Source: Paenibacillus_AR mesotrionivorans (GTDB lineage Bacteria > Bacillota > Bacilli > Paenibacillales > NBRC-103111). From it: a stretch of DNA of 64,000 nt. Under the pieces are notes generated by a model. That model saw nothing but the letters and a program-made list of their open reading frames with translations, was not told the origin of the DNA and ran no database searches. Numbering within the stretch: the first letter of the stretch is position 1; every line of letters begins with the position of its first letter. Positions 25,914-34,630 of this stretch are shown piece by piece. The stretch covers positions 1-64,000 of the forward strand of contig NZ_JBJURJ010000003.1 in the NCBI RefSeq assembly GCF_046098205.1. Reading direction: 5' to 3'. The position numbers and the translations under genes are program-made.

Positions 25914-27392
25914 TTAATTGTTCATATCCCGGAAGAAAACCGGCAGCCACACCAGGAAGGTGCTTCCGTCTCCCAGCCTTGTGGTGACCTCCACAGACCC
26001 GCCATGTTCGTCAATAATCCACTTGGCGATGGACAGTCCCAGGCCGGTTCCGGCCGTCACCCCTCTGGATTCATCCGCCCGGTAAAAACGCTCAAAGATA
26101 TGGGGAATCTCTTCCTTGTCCATACCGATTCCCGTATCCGCAATCCGGATGCCCACTTGTTCCTCTCTGACCAAAGCATCCATCCGGACCGTACCCTGCG
26201 GTGTATATTTGAAGGCATTCTCAATGAAGATAAACAGCATTTGCTGCAGGTGGTCCCGACTTCCGTTAACGCCGATTCCGTCCAGCACGGAGAAGTCCCC
26301 TGTCTCCCATACGGCGCTACGAGGAAGATGCTGGGCTTTGCGCGCCGCTTCTTCCACCACATCGCGGATCATAATCGGTTCCTTCCTCATTTCGTGCCCG
26401 GCATCCGCCCGTGCCAAAGCCAGCAGATCGTTTACCAGCCGGCTCATTCTGGCGGCTTCCCCGGAGATATCCCGCATAGCCTCCAGAGACATGGTTCTTT
26501 TCTCGGGATCGGTCAAAGCATGGCCGGGAGCGGAGCCTGCAGTGGAGCTCCACATCTTCTCCAGCAGGTCCACATTGCCGCGGATAGTGGTTAGCGGAGT
26601 CCGCAGCTCATGGGAGGCATCGGAGACAAACCGGCGCTGTGCCCGGTCTGACTCCTCCAGCTCGCTGTAGGCGCCTTGAATTCTGCCCAGCATGCTGTTG
26701 ATGGTGCTGGTCAGCCGGCCAATCTCATCCTCCGGTCCATGGTATTCGATCCGCACCCCAAGATCGGCGCCATTCTCAATTTGCTGCGCCGCCGTAATAA
26801 CATTCTCAATGGGACGCAGCGCCGTACGCGCCAGATACAACCCCAACGAAGCCGCCAGCAGAATAACACACACGGACAAAAACAACAGCGCCAATCTCAA
26901 TGTATACAAATTCTGGCTGATCTCATTGATGCTGACGACAATCTGCAGCACAGCCGCCAGTCTCATTTCCCCATTATCGGAGTATTGCAGGGGCATATTC
27001 AGGACAAGCAAGGGGAACCCGCTCATGCTGTACACATAGAAGCTGGACTCACCTGCCCCCAGCTTCTCCGCATTATAGGTCAGGGGCAGCACCTGGTTGG
27101 TGGTGCTTTGGATAAACTTACCATCTGTATCCAGGGCCTGCATGACATAACCCGGGTACTTGAACTGGTCCAAGGGGGGCAGACGGATGCTGCTGAACAC
27201 CCACTTGCCGTTAAGCTGGAAGGCAACGGGTTTAATCTGGGACTGCACCTCCATTCCCATCTGGCGCATTTCGTCCTTCTTATTGTCCATTAGAATATAG
27301 GATGCGATAAAATACAGCGAAACGCCGAACACCAGCAAGGTGACTGCCAGCACAGTGGAATACCACAGGGTCAGGCGCAGGCGGATGGACAT
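25914..27392 (-). CDS. HAMP-containing sensor histidine kinase, partner of the regulator at 27398
   Basis: The 492 residues have two membrane segments (about 12-34 and 168-188) around an extracellular sensor of about 130 residues, a HAMP domain (TALRPIENVITAAQQIENG), a dimerisation helix with the phospho-acceptor His in FVSDASHELRTPLTTIRG, and an ATPase domain with N, G1 and G2 boxes (FIENAFKYTP, IADTGIGM, GTGLGLSIAKWI). It starts 5 bp after the regulator stop, in the same operon. Lying next to htrA, it is probably a secretion- or envelope-stress sensor of the CssS/MprB kind; the signal is not known from the sequence. Confidence 0.93.
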   Translation of the reverse strand: MSIRLRLTLWYSTVLAVTLLVFGVSLYFIASYILMDNKKDEMRQMGMEVQSQIKPVAFQLNGKWVFSSIRLPPLDQFKYPGYVMQALDTDGKFIQSTTNQVLPLTYNAEKLGAGESSFYVYSMSGFPLLVLNMPLQYSDNGEMRLAAVLQIVVSINEISQNLYTLRLALLFLSVCVILLAASLGLYLARTALRPIENVITAAQQIENGADLGVRIEYHGPEDEIGRLTSTINSMLGRIQGAYSELEESDRAQRRFVSDASHELRTPLTTIRGNVDLLEKMWSSTAGSAPGHALTDPEKRTMSLEAMRDISGEAARMSRLVNDLLALARADAGHEMRKEPIMIRDVVEEAARKAQHLPRSAVWETGDFSVLDGIGVNGSRDHLQQMLFIFIENAFKYTPQGTVRMDALVREEQVGIRIADTGIGMDKEEIPHIFERFYRADESRGVTAGTGLGLSIAKWIIDEHGGSVEVTTRLGDGSTFLVWLPVFFRDMNN

Positions 27393-27397
27393 GGTGA

Positions 27398-28090
27398 TCA
27401 GGACTCTCCTCTCAGAACGTAACCGGCTCCGCGGACGGTCTGAATCAGCCGCTTGCCGCCGTGCTCCTCCGTTTTCTGCCGGAGCAGCGCGATATAAACC
27501 TCCATCACATTGGATTCGCCGCTGTAATCATAACCCCAAACCTTCTCCATAATTACATCCCGGGACAACACGCGGCGGGGATTCATCATAAACAAATGGA
27601 GCAGATCAAATTCCTTCGTGGTCAGTTCTATTCGGTGGCCGGACCGGAACACCTCCCGGGTATCCAGATCCAGGATGATATCTTCATATTGAATGCGGTT
27701 GGTTTTCTGGTCGGCCGTTTCCGGGCCCTTGCGGCGAAGAAGGGCTCTTACCCGGGCCAGCAGCTCCTCCAGGGCAAAGGGCTTCACCAGATAGTCGTCG
27801 GCTCCCAGGTCCAGCCCCTTTACCCGGTCGGAAATATCGTCCTTGGCCGTGAGCATCAACACCGGTGTGGAAATCCCTCCGTCCCGTATCCGCCTGCATA
27901 CCTCCCACCCGTCCAAGCGGGGCATCATCACGTCCAGGACGATAACCTCCGGCTCATGCTCCAGAATCCGTTTTAACCCCTCTTGCCCGTCGGGGGCAGT
28001 GACTACATCGTAGCCTTCGAAGGTCAGACTGCGCTTGAGCATCGAAGTGATCTTCTCGTCATCGTCGATGACCGTAATTTTATGCCGCAT
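27398..28090 (-). CDS. OmpR-family response regulator next to htrA
   Basis: The 230 residues have a receiver domain (VIDDDEK, phospho-acceptor Asp in VIVLDVMMP near 52, Lys in LVKPFA) and a winged helix (TTKEFDLLHLFM, VYIALLRQKTEE, TVRGAGYVL). Good ribosome-binding site (TGGAGGA). It is co-transcribed with the kinase, and the htrA gene directly precedes both on the same strand. The direct repeats over the htrA -35 box are a plausible target. Confidence 0.93.
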   Translation of the reverse strand: MRHKITVIDDDEKITSMLKRSLTFEGYDVVTAPDGQEGLKRILEHEPEVIVLDVMMPRLDGWEVCRRIRDGGISTPVLMLTAKDDISDRVKGLDLGADDYLVKPFALEELLARVRALLRRKGPETADQKTNRIQYEDIILDLDTREVFRSGHRIELTTKEFDLLHLFMMNPRRVLSRDVIMEKVWGYDYSGESNVMEVYIALLRQKTEEHGGKRLIQTVRGAGYVLRGES

Positions 28091-28159
28091 ATTCCGCCAA
28101 TCCTCCAGTACATACTTGTTTTCTCATCATAATTACTATCATATCAGAATCCCCCGGAA

Positions 28160-28217
28160 CAGGAAAAGAAGCAGGCCCGGCGAGGTCATTATCGCCAGAA
28201 GCCCGCTTCTCGCCGGG
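28160..28217 (-). terminator. Hairpin after htrA
   Basis: Stem CCCGGCGAG / CTCGCCGGG (28176-28217) followed leftward by a pyrimidine tract CTTCTTTTCC. Possibly a partial terminator between htrA and its regulator gene. Confidence 0.6.
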
Positions 28218-28225
28218 TTTTCCCC

Positions 28226-29812
28226 TTATCGCTGTTGCTGTTGCTGCTGCTGTTGCTGTTGTTTCAAATATTCATTTTTGTCCGCAAGGGTAATCTCGAT
28301 GGTCATGGCCTTGCCGTCACGGATGATGCCAAAGCTAATCTTGTCGCCAACCTTCTTGGCTTGGATCTTGGACACCATATCGGAGCTGTTGGTAATGGGC
28401 GAACCGTCCATGGAGGTCACGACGTCATATTTCTTGAGACCGCTCTTGAAAGCCGGGGTGCCGATGACCACGTCCTGCACATAAGCGCCTTCCGCCTTAT
28501 CCAGCTGCAGCTCCTTGACGGATTGGGCGTCCAGATCCGCTACATTGGCCAGAGTGGCACCGATGAAGGGGATCGGCTCCTTGGGAATTTCCACATTATT
28601 CTTCAGGCTGTCGATAACCTCCGAGATGGTACTGGTCGGAATTGCAAAGCCGATACCCTGCGCTTCGGCGTTCACCGCCGTGTTGATGCCCACTACCTCG
28701 CCGTTCATATTAAGCAGAGGTCCGCCGGAGTTGCCGGGGTTAATGGAGGCATCCGTTTGGAGCAGGTGCTTGTAGTTCCGGGTGCCGCTGGTTTCCTGGA
28801 TGGAAATCTCTCTTTCCTTGGCGCTGAGCACCCCGACAGTTACCGTATGCTCGAAGCCGTATGGGTTGCCGATGGCCACGACCCAGTCACCGATCTGCAT
28901 GGAGCTGGAATCGCCAATAGGCAGGATAGAAAAATCCTTGGTGGTGCCGTTTTCGGTCAAGGGCTCAATCTTCAGCACGGCAAGGTCCAGATCGAAGCTG
29001 TTCCCCAGAAGCTTGGCGGTAAACGGCTTTTCATAGCCCTCCACCGTTACTTGGATTTCCTCCGCACCTTCGATTACGTGCTGGTTGGTAATGATGTAGC
29101 CGGATTTTTCGAAGATAAAGCCGGTTCCCATACCGGATTGCTGCTTGGTTCCGGCTTTGGGCTGCTGCTCTTGCTGATCCCCGAAGAAGTAGCGGAAGAA
29201 CGGATCATTGTACAAAGAAGAGCTGGAGCGTTTGCTGGTTACATAGGATTCAATTTTAACCACGGCCGGACTGGACTGCTGGACAATGGTGGATACGCTG
29301 CCGGGACGGGTGATATCATAGGCGGCTGCAACATTGCCGGAGCCCGAGGAAGAACCGGTGCCATTGCTGGTGGCTGCCGCTACCGGACTTCCGGAGGTAG
29401 CGCCTGTGCTGCCGCCGGAGAACAGGTTCATCCGGTCCGAAGCAAACATCAGGGAGCTTACCACCAGAGCGCCGGCCATAAAGGCGGCGAACATACCCTT
29501 CGCCGAGGAGCGCTTCTTCGGCTCATTCACCTGCCAGTTCCGGCTGCCTGCCGGCTGTTGGTTGGCTGCAGGCTCCTGTGCATACGGATAAGGGCGGAGG
29601 GGTCTGGGCGCCGTTACCTCCACAGGCTCTGCGGAAGAATAGGACGAAGCCGAATGCTCCTGCGGATGCTCTTCCTGGGGAGAGGATTTATATGGACCGT
29701 ATGAATAGTAGTAGGAAGGACGGTCCTGCTTGTTCTCTTCTTCACGATCGCGGTTTTGCTCATCCGAAGAGGGCTTGAAGAAATCACTGTAGTCTTTTTT
29801 GTTGTCTTCCAT
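28226..29812 (-). CDS. htrA: HtrA/DegP-like membrane-anchored serine protease with polyglutamine tail
   Basis: The 528 residues have a long cytoplasmic N-terminus rich in Pro, Ser, Gln and Glu (about 1-105), one membrane anchor (about 106-123), a Ser/Gly linker, a trypsin-like protease domain with His in TNQHVIEGA, Asp in DLDLAVLKI and Ser in NPGNSGGPLL, and one PDZ domain (about 410-510). It should degrade or refold misfolded proteins at the membrane-wall interface. The ATG at 29812 has AAAGGAGGA upstream. The protein ends in ten consecutive glutamines plus Arg, encoded by mixed CAA/CAG codons (28232-28261), a tract that could slip. Confidence 0.95.
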   Translation of the reverse strand: MEDNKKDYSDFFKPSSDEQNRDREEENKQDRPSYYYSYGPYKSSPQEEHPQEHSASSYSSAEPVEVTAPRPLRPYPYAQEPAANQQPAGSRNWQVNEPKKRSSAKGMFAAFMAGALVVSSLMFASDRMNLFSGGSTGATSGSPVAAATSNGTGSSSGSGNVAAAYDITRPGSVSTIVQQSSPAVVKIESYVTSKRSSSSLYNDPFFRYFFGDQQEQQPKAGTKQQSGMGTGFIFEKSGYIITNQHVIEGAEEIQVTVEGYEKPFTAKLLGNSFDLDLAVLKIEPLTENGTTKDFSILPIGDSSSMQIGDWVVAIGNPYGFEHTVTVGVLSAKEREISIQETSGTRNYKHLLQTDASINPGNSGGPLLNMNGEVVGINTAVNAEAQGIGFAIPTSTISEVIDSLKNNVEIPKEPIPFIGATLANVADLDAQSVKELQLDKAEGAYVQDVVIGTPAFKSGLKKYDVVTSMDGSPITNSSDMVSKIQAKKVGDKISFGIIRDGKAMTIEITLADKNEYLKQQQQQQQQQQR

Positions 29813-29877
29813 TTTGATTGTCCTCCTTTGCTTCACATTGGTATAAGGTGTAGTAGATTATGATTTGTTCTTATGTA

Positions 29878-29912
29878 TTTATAATGCACGGGCAACCTTA
29901 ATCAAACCTTAA
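29878..29912 (-). promoter_or_regulatory. htrA promoter with direct repeats over the -35 box
   Basis: Leftward -35 TTGATT (29900-29905), 16 bp, -10 TATAAA (29878-29883). Two copies of TTAAGGTT at 29894-29901 and 29905-29912 are 11 bp apart, one helical turn, and cover the -35 region. This is the usual arrangement for an OmpR-family regulator. Confidence 0.65.
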
Positions 29913-29962
29913 AAAGGGTTAAATCCAAGATAAAAAATGTAAGGAATCTGCTTGTCCCGTCG

Positions 29963-30003
29963 AAAAAAGCCGGACCCTGCTTTAACACGAACAGGTCCGG
30001 CTT
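29963..30003 (-). terminator. Second leftward terminator after liaR
   Basis: Leftward stem AAGCCGGACCTG / CAGGGTCCGGCTT followed by T6. Together with the hairpin at 30169 it isolates htrA from the lia operon. Confidence 0.88.
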
Positions 30004-30009
30004 AATAAA

Positions 30010-30135
30010 TCCCCAAAAAGTGGAGAAATCCTCCGCAGCTTATTCCGATTACTTTCGGGGGAGCCCCCGAATACAAACCCCCAAAAGTGAAGAAAACCTC
30101 CGCAGCTTATTCCGATTACTTTCGGGGGAGCCCCC
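30010..30135 (-). repeat. 59-bp palindromic intergenic repeat, copies C and D in tandem
   Basis: Two inverted-orientation copies (30010-30068 and 30078-30135) with a 67-bp period. Over 42 bases, including the ATTCCGATTACTTTCGGGGG segment, they are identical. They lie between two leftward terminators in the htrA-liaR gap, where no gene is seen. Confidence 0.85.
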
Positions 30136-30168
30136 GAAAAGCGATCCTACTTCATATCTTCAGGATAG

Positions 30169-30199
30169 ACAAAGGGGGCGTCTTTTAGACGTCCCCTAA
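30169..30199 (-). terminator. Terminator of the liaFSR operon
   Basis: Leftward stem GGGGACGTCT / AGACGCCCCC with an AAA loop, then TTTG. Confidence 0.8.
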
Positions 30200-30209
30200 C
30201 TTCACTGCA

Positions 30210-30884
30210 TCAAGAGCGGTTACCCTCTGCCAGCCCCTTCCGGTGGGCATAGATGGCCAGCTGGGTTCTGTCGTCCAGGGCACACTTCATCAGCAGATTG
30301 CTGACATGGGTTTTCACCGTTTTGATGCTAATATGCAGCTCGTCGGCAATTTCCTTATTGGACTTGCCGTCAGCGATCAGAAGGAGCACTTCCTTCTCCC
30401 GGACGGTAAAACCCTCCTCATCATTCTGCGCTGTCCGCTGCCGCAAGCCGCGGGTCAAGGCCTGGGATACCTCGGACACCAGGATGGGCATCCCTCTTGC
30501 CGCGCCTTCGATCACCTGGATCAGTTGATCCGCCTGGATGGTCTTCAGCACATAGCTGATAGCGCCGGCTTCGATGGCCTTCACCACCATGTCCTCCTCC
30601 AAAAAGCTGGTAAGCATCACCACTTTGGCGGAGGGATACCGCTTTAGCACCTCGGCAGTGGTTTCAATGCCATTCATACCGGGCATCATCAAGTCCATCA
30701 GGATTACATGGGGCAGGCCCGTTTCCCCTTCCGCGGAAAGCTTCTCCAGAAGGCGCAGCCCTTCCGCACCGCTTCCCGCTTCCCCAATCACCCGTATCTT
30801 GGGCTCCATCAGCAAATATGTTTTTAGCCCCAGTCTCACCATATCATGGTCATCAATAATCATTACCTGGATCAGGTCGCTCAA
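30210..30884 (-). CDS. liaR: NarL-family response regulator LiaR
   Basis: The 224 residues have a receiver domain (IIDDHD, phospho-acceptor Asp in ILMDLMMPG near 63) and a LuxR-type helix-turn-helix (FTVREKEVLLLIADGKSNKEIADELHISIKTVKTHVSNLL). In Firmicutes LiaR activates genes of the response to lipid II-targeting antibiotics. The gene starts with TTG inside the TTGA overlap with the liaS stop, so it is translationally coupled to its kinase. Confidence 0.93.
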   Translation of the reverse strand: MSDLIQVMIIDDHDMVRLGLKTYLLMEPKIRVIGEAGSGAEGLRLLEKLSAEGETGLPHVILMDLMMPGMNGIETTAEVLKRYPSAKVVMLTSFLEEDMVVKAIEAGAISYVLKTIQADQLIQVIEGAARGMPILVSEVSQALTRGLRQRTAQNDEEGFTVREKEVLLLIADGKSNKEIADELHISIKTVKTHVSNLLMKCALDDRTQLAIYAHRKGLAEGNRS

Positions 30885-31924
30885 GCCTCTTCACCGCTTT
30901 CTGTTTCCACGAATTTAGGAATTCGGATATGTACAGCCGTTCCGGCGCCGGGTTTGCTTCGGACCTCCGCATCCCCGCCCAGCCGTTCGGCCCGTTCACG
31001 CATGGTTGCAAGCCCATAAGAGGAGCGTTTCTCCACATTGGGCTCAAAGCCGATACCATCGTCCTCGATTTGCAGCACGTACTGGCTTCCCGCTTCATAA
31101 AGCACCAGTGAAACCCGGTTTGCTTTGGCATGTTTGACTACATTGGCCATTCCCTCCTGGATAATCAGGAACAGCTGGTATTCAATGGCCTCCGGCAGCT
31201 CACCGGGCAGGGAAATTTCCAGACGCCCCTTCAACCCGTTCTGGTTGCAATAATCGGGGAACCACTTGCCCAGCGCCTCCTCCAGTGTCTGCTCCTCCAG
31301 CTCCAGCGGACGCAATTGAGCGATGAGGCTGCGCATTTGCCGCTGGGCATGATGGGACATGGTGACCAGCTGCTCCACCACTATCCGCGCTCCCTCCGGA
31401 TTAATCTCCAGAAGCTTGGGCAGCGAGGAGGCCGACATGTGAATGGCAAACAGTTGCTGGCTCACCGTATCATGTAAGTCCCGTGCCAGCCGCCTGCGCT
31501 CCTCCAGCACCGCATCCTGGCTGGACTGCATATTGCGCATCACATCCGCCGAACCCTCCTGCTGGAGAAGCCTCAGCCTGCTTTCCAGGGAAGCGGCCAT
31601 GGTGTTGAAGTCCTGATAGAGCTCCCCAAAGAGATCCGCAGGCAGAACCTCGAGGCGCTCCCCCAAATTGCCTTTGGTCACCTGCTTGATGGACAGCTGG
31701 AGAGCATCCATCTTCCGCTGGTAGCTGCGGGCAAGAAAATACCCCACAACAGGGGCAATCAAAAGAATGATAATAAAGTATTCCACCCACAGAGCTGCGC
31801 CGGGCGACTCCATGTGGGTGGTCAGGTAGAACCAGCCGCCCACACCCAGGAGCAATGTCCCCACACTGGCGGCCAAAAAGTACATGGGCAGCAGCCACTT
31901 CAGATTGTTCAGCCGTTTACGCAT
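30881..31924 (-). CDS. liaS: Intramembrane-type sensor histidine kinase LiaS
   Basis: The 347 residues have two membrane segments (about 12-32 and 45-66) with almost no extracellular loop, the mark of intramembrane-sensing kinases. These are followed by a HAMP domain, a HisKA_3 domain (ERRRLARDLHDTVSQQLFAIHMSAS, acceptor His) and an ATPase domain (EDDGIGF, SYGLATMRERAE). ATG at 31924 is preferred over the TTG at 31933, which is only 2 bases from the AGAGG site. Middle gene of liaF-liaS-liaR. Confidence 0.92.
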   Translation of the reverse strand: MRKRLNNLKWLLPMYFLAASVGTLLLGVGGWFYLTTHMESPGAALWVEYFIIILLIAPVVGYFLARSYQRKMDALQLSIKQVTKGNLGERLEVLPADLFGELYQDFNTMAASLESRLRLLQQEGSADVMRNMQSSQDAVLEERRRLARDLHDTVSQQLFAIHMSASSLPKLLEINPEGARIVVEQLVTMSHHAQRQMRSLIAQLRPLELEEQTLEEALGKWFPDYCNQNGLKGRLEISLPGELPEAIEYQLFLIIQEGMANVVKHAKANRVSLVLYEAGSQYVLQIEDDGIGFEPNVEKRSSYGLATMRERAERLGGDAEVRSKPGAGTAVHIRIPKFVETESGEEA

Positions 31925-31950
31925 ACGTTCCAAAGCCTCTTTTCACGAAT

Positions 31951-33063
31951 CTAACCGACTCTTTTGACAGTGATATCTCCAATGAACATGCTGACGGTCA
32001 GATGGATCTTCTTGTCCGCCTCCGCATAATTCCGGGTGTCATACCTCATTCTGCGGAGAATGCCGCCCTCATGCCGGTCCAGCACATGCATGTCTCCGAT
32101 GAAGGCGGACGCATCAACGCTGATCTCCACCTGTATGTCATTGGGCACAAATACCTTTACATCCCCGATAAAGGCCGACACGTTAAGCTTGGTTTCCCCC
32201 ATGGGGATGCTGGCCTTGGTCAGGTCGATTCTGGTATCCCCGATGAAGTGGGAGATATTCATGGGCTCCAGCTGCCAGTAATCCCGGCCCAGATAGATGT
32301 CCCCAATAAAATTGGATCTTTCCACAGGTGGCTTCTCCCCGTGGTCATACCAGGAATCCTTCCATTCTTCTTTCGGCGGCGCCTCCCAATTTCCTTTTGA
32401 AAAACCGCCTTTGTACGAATCCTGGCCCGGTTTGGCGGCTTTGGCGCCGATTTCGGCTTCGGAGGCCAAGGGAAACGGATCCTCTCCCAGCTTCTTCACC
32501 ACACGCTCATGGAATACCTTATCCAGGTCTTGCTCGATTTTCCGGGAAAAAGAAGGGTCGAAGGGAGGCACTTCCTCCTCCGCGGATTCACCATGGGCTG
32601 AATGTCCCGCGCCTGAGCCGTGATGGTGATGGCGGCCTCTACGCTCATCCCGCTCCTGCCTTCTGCGATCCCGTTCCTCTTGACGGTCCTGGCGCGCCTG
32701 GCGGAGCATCTCCTTGCGCTCCTCCCGCTTGCGGCCGGAGCCCCGGGTCAGCATGCTTAAGCCGAGAATAATCAGCACTGCCGGAATGGCAAACTGCCGG
32801 ATCTCCATCTCCGCTACAAAGTCCACATTCAGGTTCCGCAGCAGAAAATATACGCCCAGCAGCATAATGAAAATATTCCATATCCCGCCTGATGCCGCCG
32901 CCATCCCCTGCAGCCCGACCAAAATGAGAATCACGGGCCAATAGGTCCCCGCAATCTCGGCAATGTCAATATGAATGATATCCTGCTGATGCAATAGGAA
33001 CAAAACACCCGCGGCAATAAAGAGCAGCCCCCAGAAGGTTTTGCTGATAAAATGGCGATTCAT
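31951..33063 (-). CDS. liaF: LiaF-like membrane protein with FIGD repeats
   Basis: A 370-residue protein: four predicted N-terminal membrane segments (about 8-110), a highly charged Arg/Glu/His-rich cytoplasmic linker (about 115-250), and a C-terminal LiaF/DUF2154-type domain. The latter has five evenly spaced copies of the motif FIGD (SNFIGDIYLG, SHFIGDTRID, SAFIGDVKVF, SAFIGDMHVL, SMFIGDITVK), as expected for a small beta-helix. LiaF inhibits LiaRS signalling in Bacillus. ATG at 33063 lies behind GGGGGT; longer starts run into non-conserved sequence. It is 26 bp before liaS in the same operon. The charged linker is longer than in Bacillus LiaF. Confidence 0.88.
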   Translation of the reverse strand: MNRHFISKTFWGLLFIAAGVLFLLHQQDIIHIDIAEIAGTYWPVILILVGLQGMAAASGGIWNIFIMLLGVYFLLRNLNVDFVAEMEIRQFAIPAVLIILGLSMLTRGSGRKREERKEMLRQARQDRQEERDRRRQERDERRGRHHHHGSGAGHSAHGESAEEEVPPFDPSFSRKIEQDLDKVFHERVVKKLGEDPFPLASEAEIGAKAAKPGQDSYKGGFSKGNWEAPPKEEWKDSWYDHGEKPPVERSNFIGDIYLGRDYWQLEPMNISHFIGDTRIDLTKASIPMGETKLNVSAFIGDVKVFVPNDIQVEISVDASAFIGDMHVLDRHEGGILRRMRYDTRNYAEADKKIHLTVSMFIGDITVKRVG

Positions 33064-33184
33064 GACTATACCCCCATGCTCCATGCTGTATAGCTCTAGT
33101 GTAGCCGTTTTTGCGGGAGCCGAAAAGAGGCGGCGGGAGGAGCCTCGTCTCAGTCCCGGGACGGAGACGGAGTCTTCCGGCAAT

Positions 33185-33211
33185 AAAAAAGGAAGAGCGC
33201 ACGTCTCTTCC
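33185..33211 (-). terminator. Terminator of the 39-residue gene
   Basis: Leftward stem GGAAGAG / CTCTTCC followed by T6, just after the stop at 33230. Confidence 0.85.
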
Positions 33212-33229
33212 TCCGCGGCGGATAACCGC

Positions 33230-33349
33230 CTATTTATTCGCTTTGTCGGAAGCGCCTTTGGCAGGTTTGCTTATGTTCTTCACGGAGATTTCGTCCGCGA
33301 ATTCAGCATTGTCCTGGGGAGCCCGTTTGCTTTTGCTGTTTTTGGCCAT
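33230..33349 (-). CDS. Small basic hypothetical protein, 39 residues
   Basis: ATG at 33349 is preceded by a near-perfect AGGAGGTGA site at 7 bases, and the gene ends in TAG before a strong terminator, so it is very likely translated. The peptide begins MAKNSKSKRAPQDNAEFADE and continues with ISVKNISKP; it is Lys- and Ala-rich with no hydrophobic segment. Family not recognised. It lies just upstream of liaFSR but is separated from it by the terminator. Confidence 0.75.
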   Translation of the reverse strand: MAKNSKSKRAPQDNAEFADEISVKNISKPAKGASDKANK

Positions 33350-33502
33350 GGAAATCACCTCCTCGCCATTCGTATTATGAGATTCGTCCAGTTGTTTTAT
33401 GTAAGGCGGCCACGCGAATTTTCGAATTTCCCGGTCCTTTATGATAAACTTAATCTTACGTTAGAATGAATATTTCAATGATTGTTTAAGGGAGGACTCA
33501 CA

Positions 33503-34549
33503 GTGAAATACCGCACATTGACAGGAACGGATTTACGGGTATCGGAGGTTGGCTTCGGCGTTTGGTCGGTGGCCACCACCTGGTGGGGAGTCAAGGACCG
33601 GAGCTTTGGGGTGCGGCTTTTGCAGGAGGCGCTGGATACGGGTATTACCTTCTATGATACGGCGGATACCTACGCACTTGGCGAAGGGGAAACCATTCTT
33701 CAGGAGGCCTTCCAGGGCAAACGGGACAAGCTAGTAATCGCCACCAAGTTCGGATACGACATTTACAGCCAAAAAGGTGAACGCAAGGGTTTTTCCGAAA
33801 TGCCCCAGCTGTGGACACCGGAGCATATCCGTTATGCCTGCGAACAGAGCCTGCGCCGCCTGGGCACCGACTATATCGATCTTTATCAGCTGCACAATGT
33901 CCGTCAGGAGACGCTGCAGGATGACGCGGTTTTTGAGACGCTGGAGCGTTTGAAGGAAGAAGGGAAAATCCGCGCATACGGCCCTGCGCTGGGACCGGAC
34001 ATCGGCTGGCATGATGAGGGCTTGTGGGCACTCCGCCACCGTAAGGGTATGTCCATGATGCAGGTAATTTACAATCTGCTGGAGCAATGGCCCACCAATA
34101 AGTTCCTGCAGCCTGCCGAGGAAAGCGGGATCGGGCTGGTGGTGCGTGTCCCCCACGCCTCCGGTCTCCTGGACGGCTCCTATAATCCGGCCAAGCATTA
34201 CGATAAGTCGGACCACCGGAACCACCGCAAGCATGACTGGATGGGCCGCGGGTTACAGGCTGTGGAAAAGCTGGGCTTCCTGTATGGGCCGGAAACGGGC
34301 CGGACTATCGGACAGGCTGCCATTCTCTTCTCCCTGTCCTCCCCTGTGGTAGCTTCCGTGCTTCCCAACATTACCTCGGAAGTGAGCCTGAAGGAGTTTG
34401 TCGCTGCTCCGGACTGCCCGGCGCTTACAGCAGAGGAGCTGGCGGAAATTAACCGGCTTTGGGAAAATGAGCTGGTGACATTGTTGGATCAGCCATACGC
34501 GAACAGCCAAAACAAGCCAATTCCCGTTGCGGCTCCCGCCTCTAATTGA
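33503..34549 (+). CDS. Aldo/keto reductase
   Basis: A 348-residue TIM-barrel NADPH-dependent oxidoreductase. The catalytic tetrad can be placed: Asp and Tyr in FYDTADTYALGEGE, Lys in VIATKFGYD, and His in YQLHNVR. The start is GTG at 33503, with AAGGGAGGA 6 bases upstream; a TTG seven codons earlier is behind no site. The internal stretch HRNHRKHDWMGRG is unusually basic. The C-terminus is longer than in short family members. Substrate unknown; monocistronic. Confidence 0.9.
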   Translation: MKYRTLTGTDLRVSEVGFGVWSVATTWWGVKDRSFGVRLLQEALDTGITFYDTADTYALGEGETILQEAFQGKRDKLVIATKFGYDIYSQKGERKGFSEMPQLWTPEHIRYACEQSLRRLGTDYIDLYQLHNVRQETLQDDAVFETLERLKEEGKIRAYGPALGPDIGWHDEGLWALRHRKGMSMMQVIYNLLEQWPTNKFLQPAEESGIGLVVRVPHASGLLDGSYNPAKHYDKSDHRNHRKHDWMGRGLQAVEKLGFLYGPETGRTIGQAAILFSLSSPVVASVLPNITSEVSLKEFVAAPDCPALTAEELAEINRLWENELVTLLDQPYANSQNKPIPVAAPASN

Positions 34550-34630
34550 TAGCTGCGCCATATCCGGTTGATAGCTGGGACACGTCCGGACTGCCGCCCT
34601 TCAAAGCCGAAGAGTTACTTGATCAGATGC

